Shown: positions 63,469 to 64,000 of the stretch, in pieces | Position numbering within the stretch: the first letter of the stretch is position 1 | Layout: every line of letters begins with the position of its first letter | Origin: Bin5 sp965218625 | Lineage (GTDB): Bacteria; Chloroflexota; Anaerolineae; Caldilineales; Caldilineaceae | Direction: 5' to 3' | DNA length: 64,000 bases | Assembly (NCBI GenBank): GCA_965218625.1 | Contig: CBDCLG010000016.1 | Location: 248,001 to 312,000, forward strand | The notes under the pieces: model-generated | The model's input: the letters and a program-made list of their open reading frames with translations, nothing else | Told to the model about the DNA's origin: nothing | The model's database searches: none | Program-made: the position numbers and the translations under genes

Positions 63469-64000
63469 TCAAGCAATCCGCCACTTCTGTTCATCGGGCC
63501 GCGCGAGCGGAAAGTCTGGACCCAGCAGCTCTTCGCCGTCCTTCACCGTGAAATTCGGAATCAGAGGATGGTTGGGGGCCTGGTCCAGTCGAGCGTGGAC
63601 GCCCTCGGCCATGTAGATGATGACGTGGGCGCGGCGCTGGCGCTCGGTCACATTGGCCGGCGTGGCGTGAAAATTCAGGCTGTGATGAAACATGCACTCA
63701 CCCGCCTTCAAAGCGACCGGCCGCCCAATCGATGCCGATTCGTAGGCCATCTTCTGGCGCTCCCACTCTTCCCACTCACGGCCCTCGGCTTCGGCGGCGG
63801 CGCGGGCTTCCAGCTCGGCGGCGTAGGACTCCAAGCCGAAGCGGGGATCCCGGTGACTGCCGGGGACCACGTGCATACAGCCGTTTTCGGGCGTGGCGTC
63901 GTCGAGCGCAATCCAGCAGGTTACAATGCGCGGCTCCAGCAACGGCCAGTTATAGAAGTCCTGGTGGTAACGGAAATGGCCGTTGTCATGCGGCGGCTTC
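63469..64000 (-). CDS. Phytanoyl-CoA dioxygenase family protein, N-terminus beyond window
   Basis: The C-terminal 177 codons or so are present and the frame stays open to the right edge. The HxD iron motif is visible in YHQDFYNW close to the edge, and the distal His in MFHHSLNFHATPANVT with Arg in ERQRRAH for 2-oxoglutarate. These oxygenases hydroxylate varied acyl, halogenated or secondary-metabolite substrates and are abundant in some marine Chloroflexota. The middle contains a Glu/Ala-rich insert. Its stop codon is 79 bp upstream of the MenH-like start. Confidence 0.88.
   Translation of the reverse strand, partial: KPPHDNGHFRYHQDFYNWPLLEPRIVTCWIALDDATPENGCMHVVPGSHRDPRFGLESYAAELEARAAAEAEGREWEEWERQKMAYESASIGRPVALKAGECMFHHSLNFHATPANVTERQRRAHVIIYMAEGVHARLDQAPNHPLIPNFTVKDGEELLGPDFPLARPDEQKWRIA

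Overview
The window is GC-rich (about 60-65% by eye) bacterial chromosome with dense gene packing. The gene set suggests an uncultured heterotrophic member of the Chloroflexota, perhaps a Caldilinea- or SAR202-like marine or sponge-associated lineage. It combines a plant-type leucine-rich-repeat membrane protein, enolase-superfamily dehydratases, phytanoyl-CoA dioxygenase, several GT-C glycosyltransferases, MoxR/DUF58/DUF4129 genes and a one-gene chlI-chlD chelatase. The phylum assignment is inference; there is no rRNA here to confirm it.

Layout. 0-5 kb: the end of an LRR protein, two small unknown genes and a large M16 zinc-protease lipoprotein. 5-9.6 kb: a siroheme nitrite/sulfite reductase operon with an unknown protein and a TrpD2-like protein, behind a good sigma-70 promoter. 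9.7-17 kb: a CCA-adding enzyme with an unusual insertion, a ThDP enzyme, and a DUF4129/DUF58/MoxR operon. 17.2-28.6 kb: a catabolic region with a 2-hydroxyacid dehydrogenase, amidohydrolase, two enolase-superfamily enzymes (one close to L-rhamnonate dehydratase), a DHDPS/aldolase-family lyase, a second ThDP enzyme, MTA phosphorylase and a thioesterase. 28.6-35.5 kb: surface polysaccharide genes (GT4, GtrA, O-antigen ligase, a large GT-C-like membrane protein) with tRNA-Ser(CGA) among them. 35.5-47.2 kb: a LarA-like protein followed by housekeeping genes: prfB with a programmed +1 frameshift, ftsY, dgt, manC, dprA, rimM, khpA, rpsP and ffh. 47.3-54.1 kb: a phospholipid synthase, a phosphoesterase, EttA, and an ECF sigma / anti-sigma / beta-helix protein group. 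54.4-57.9 kb: a chlD-type chelatase whose two domains are joined across an A8 tract by a -1 frame change, then an unknown repeat-like protein. 57.9-64 kb: a GT39-like protein in a less GC-rich patch, PHP phosphoesterase, a flippase-like membrane protein, a MenH-like hydrolase and a partial PhyH dioxygenase.

How genes work together. The 17-26 kb genes look like a sugar-acid or hydroxy-acid oxidation module (lactone opening, dehydration, retro-aldol cleavage, ThDP chemistry, 2-keto-acid reduction). The polysaccharide genes, manC and the GT39-like proteins point to a decorated cell surface. The ffh-to-manC run is a plausible long operon for translation and protein targeting.

The strongest candidates for unusual biology are the recoded chlD, the beta-helix protein under an apparent ECF sigma/anti-sigma pair, and the insertion in the catalytic head of the CCA enzyme. 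No CRISPR array, insertion sequence or prophage was found.
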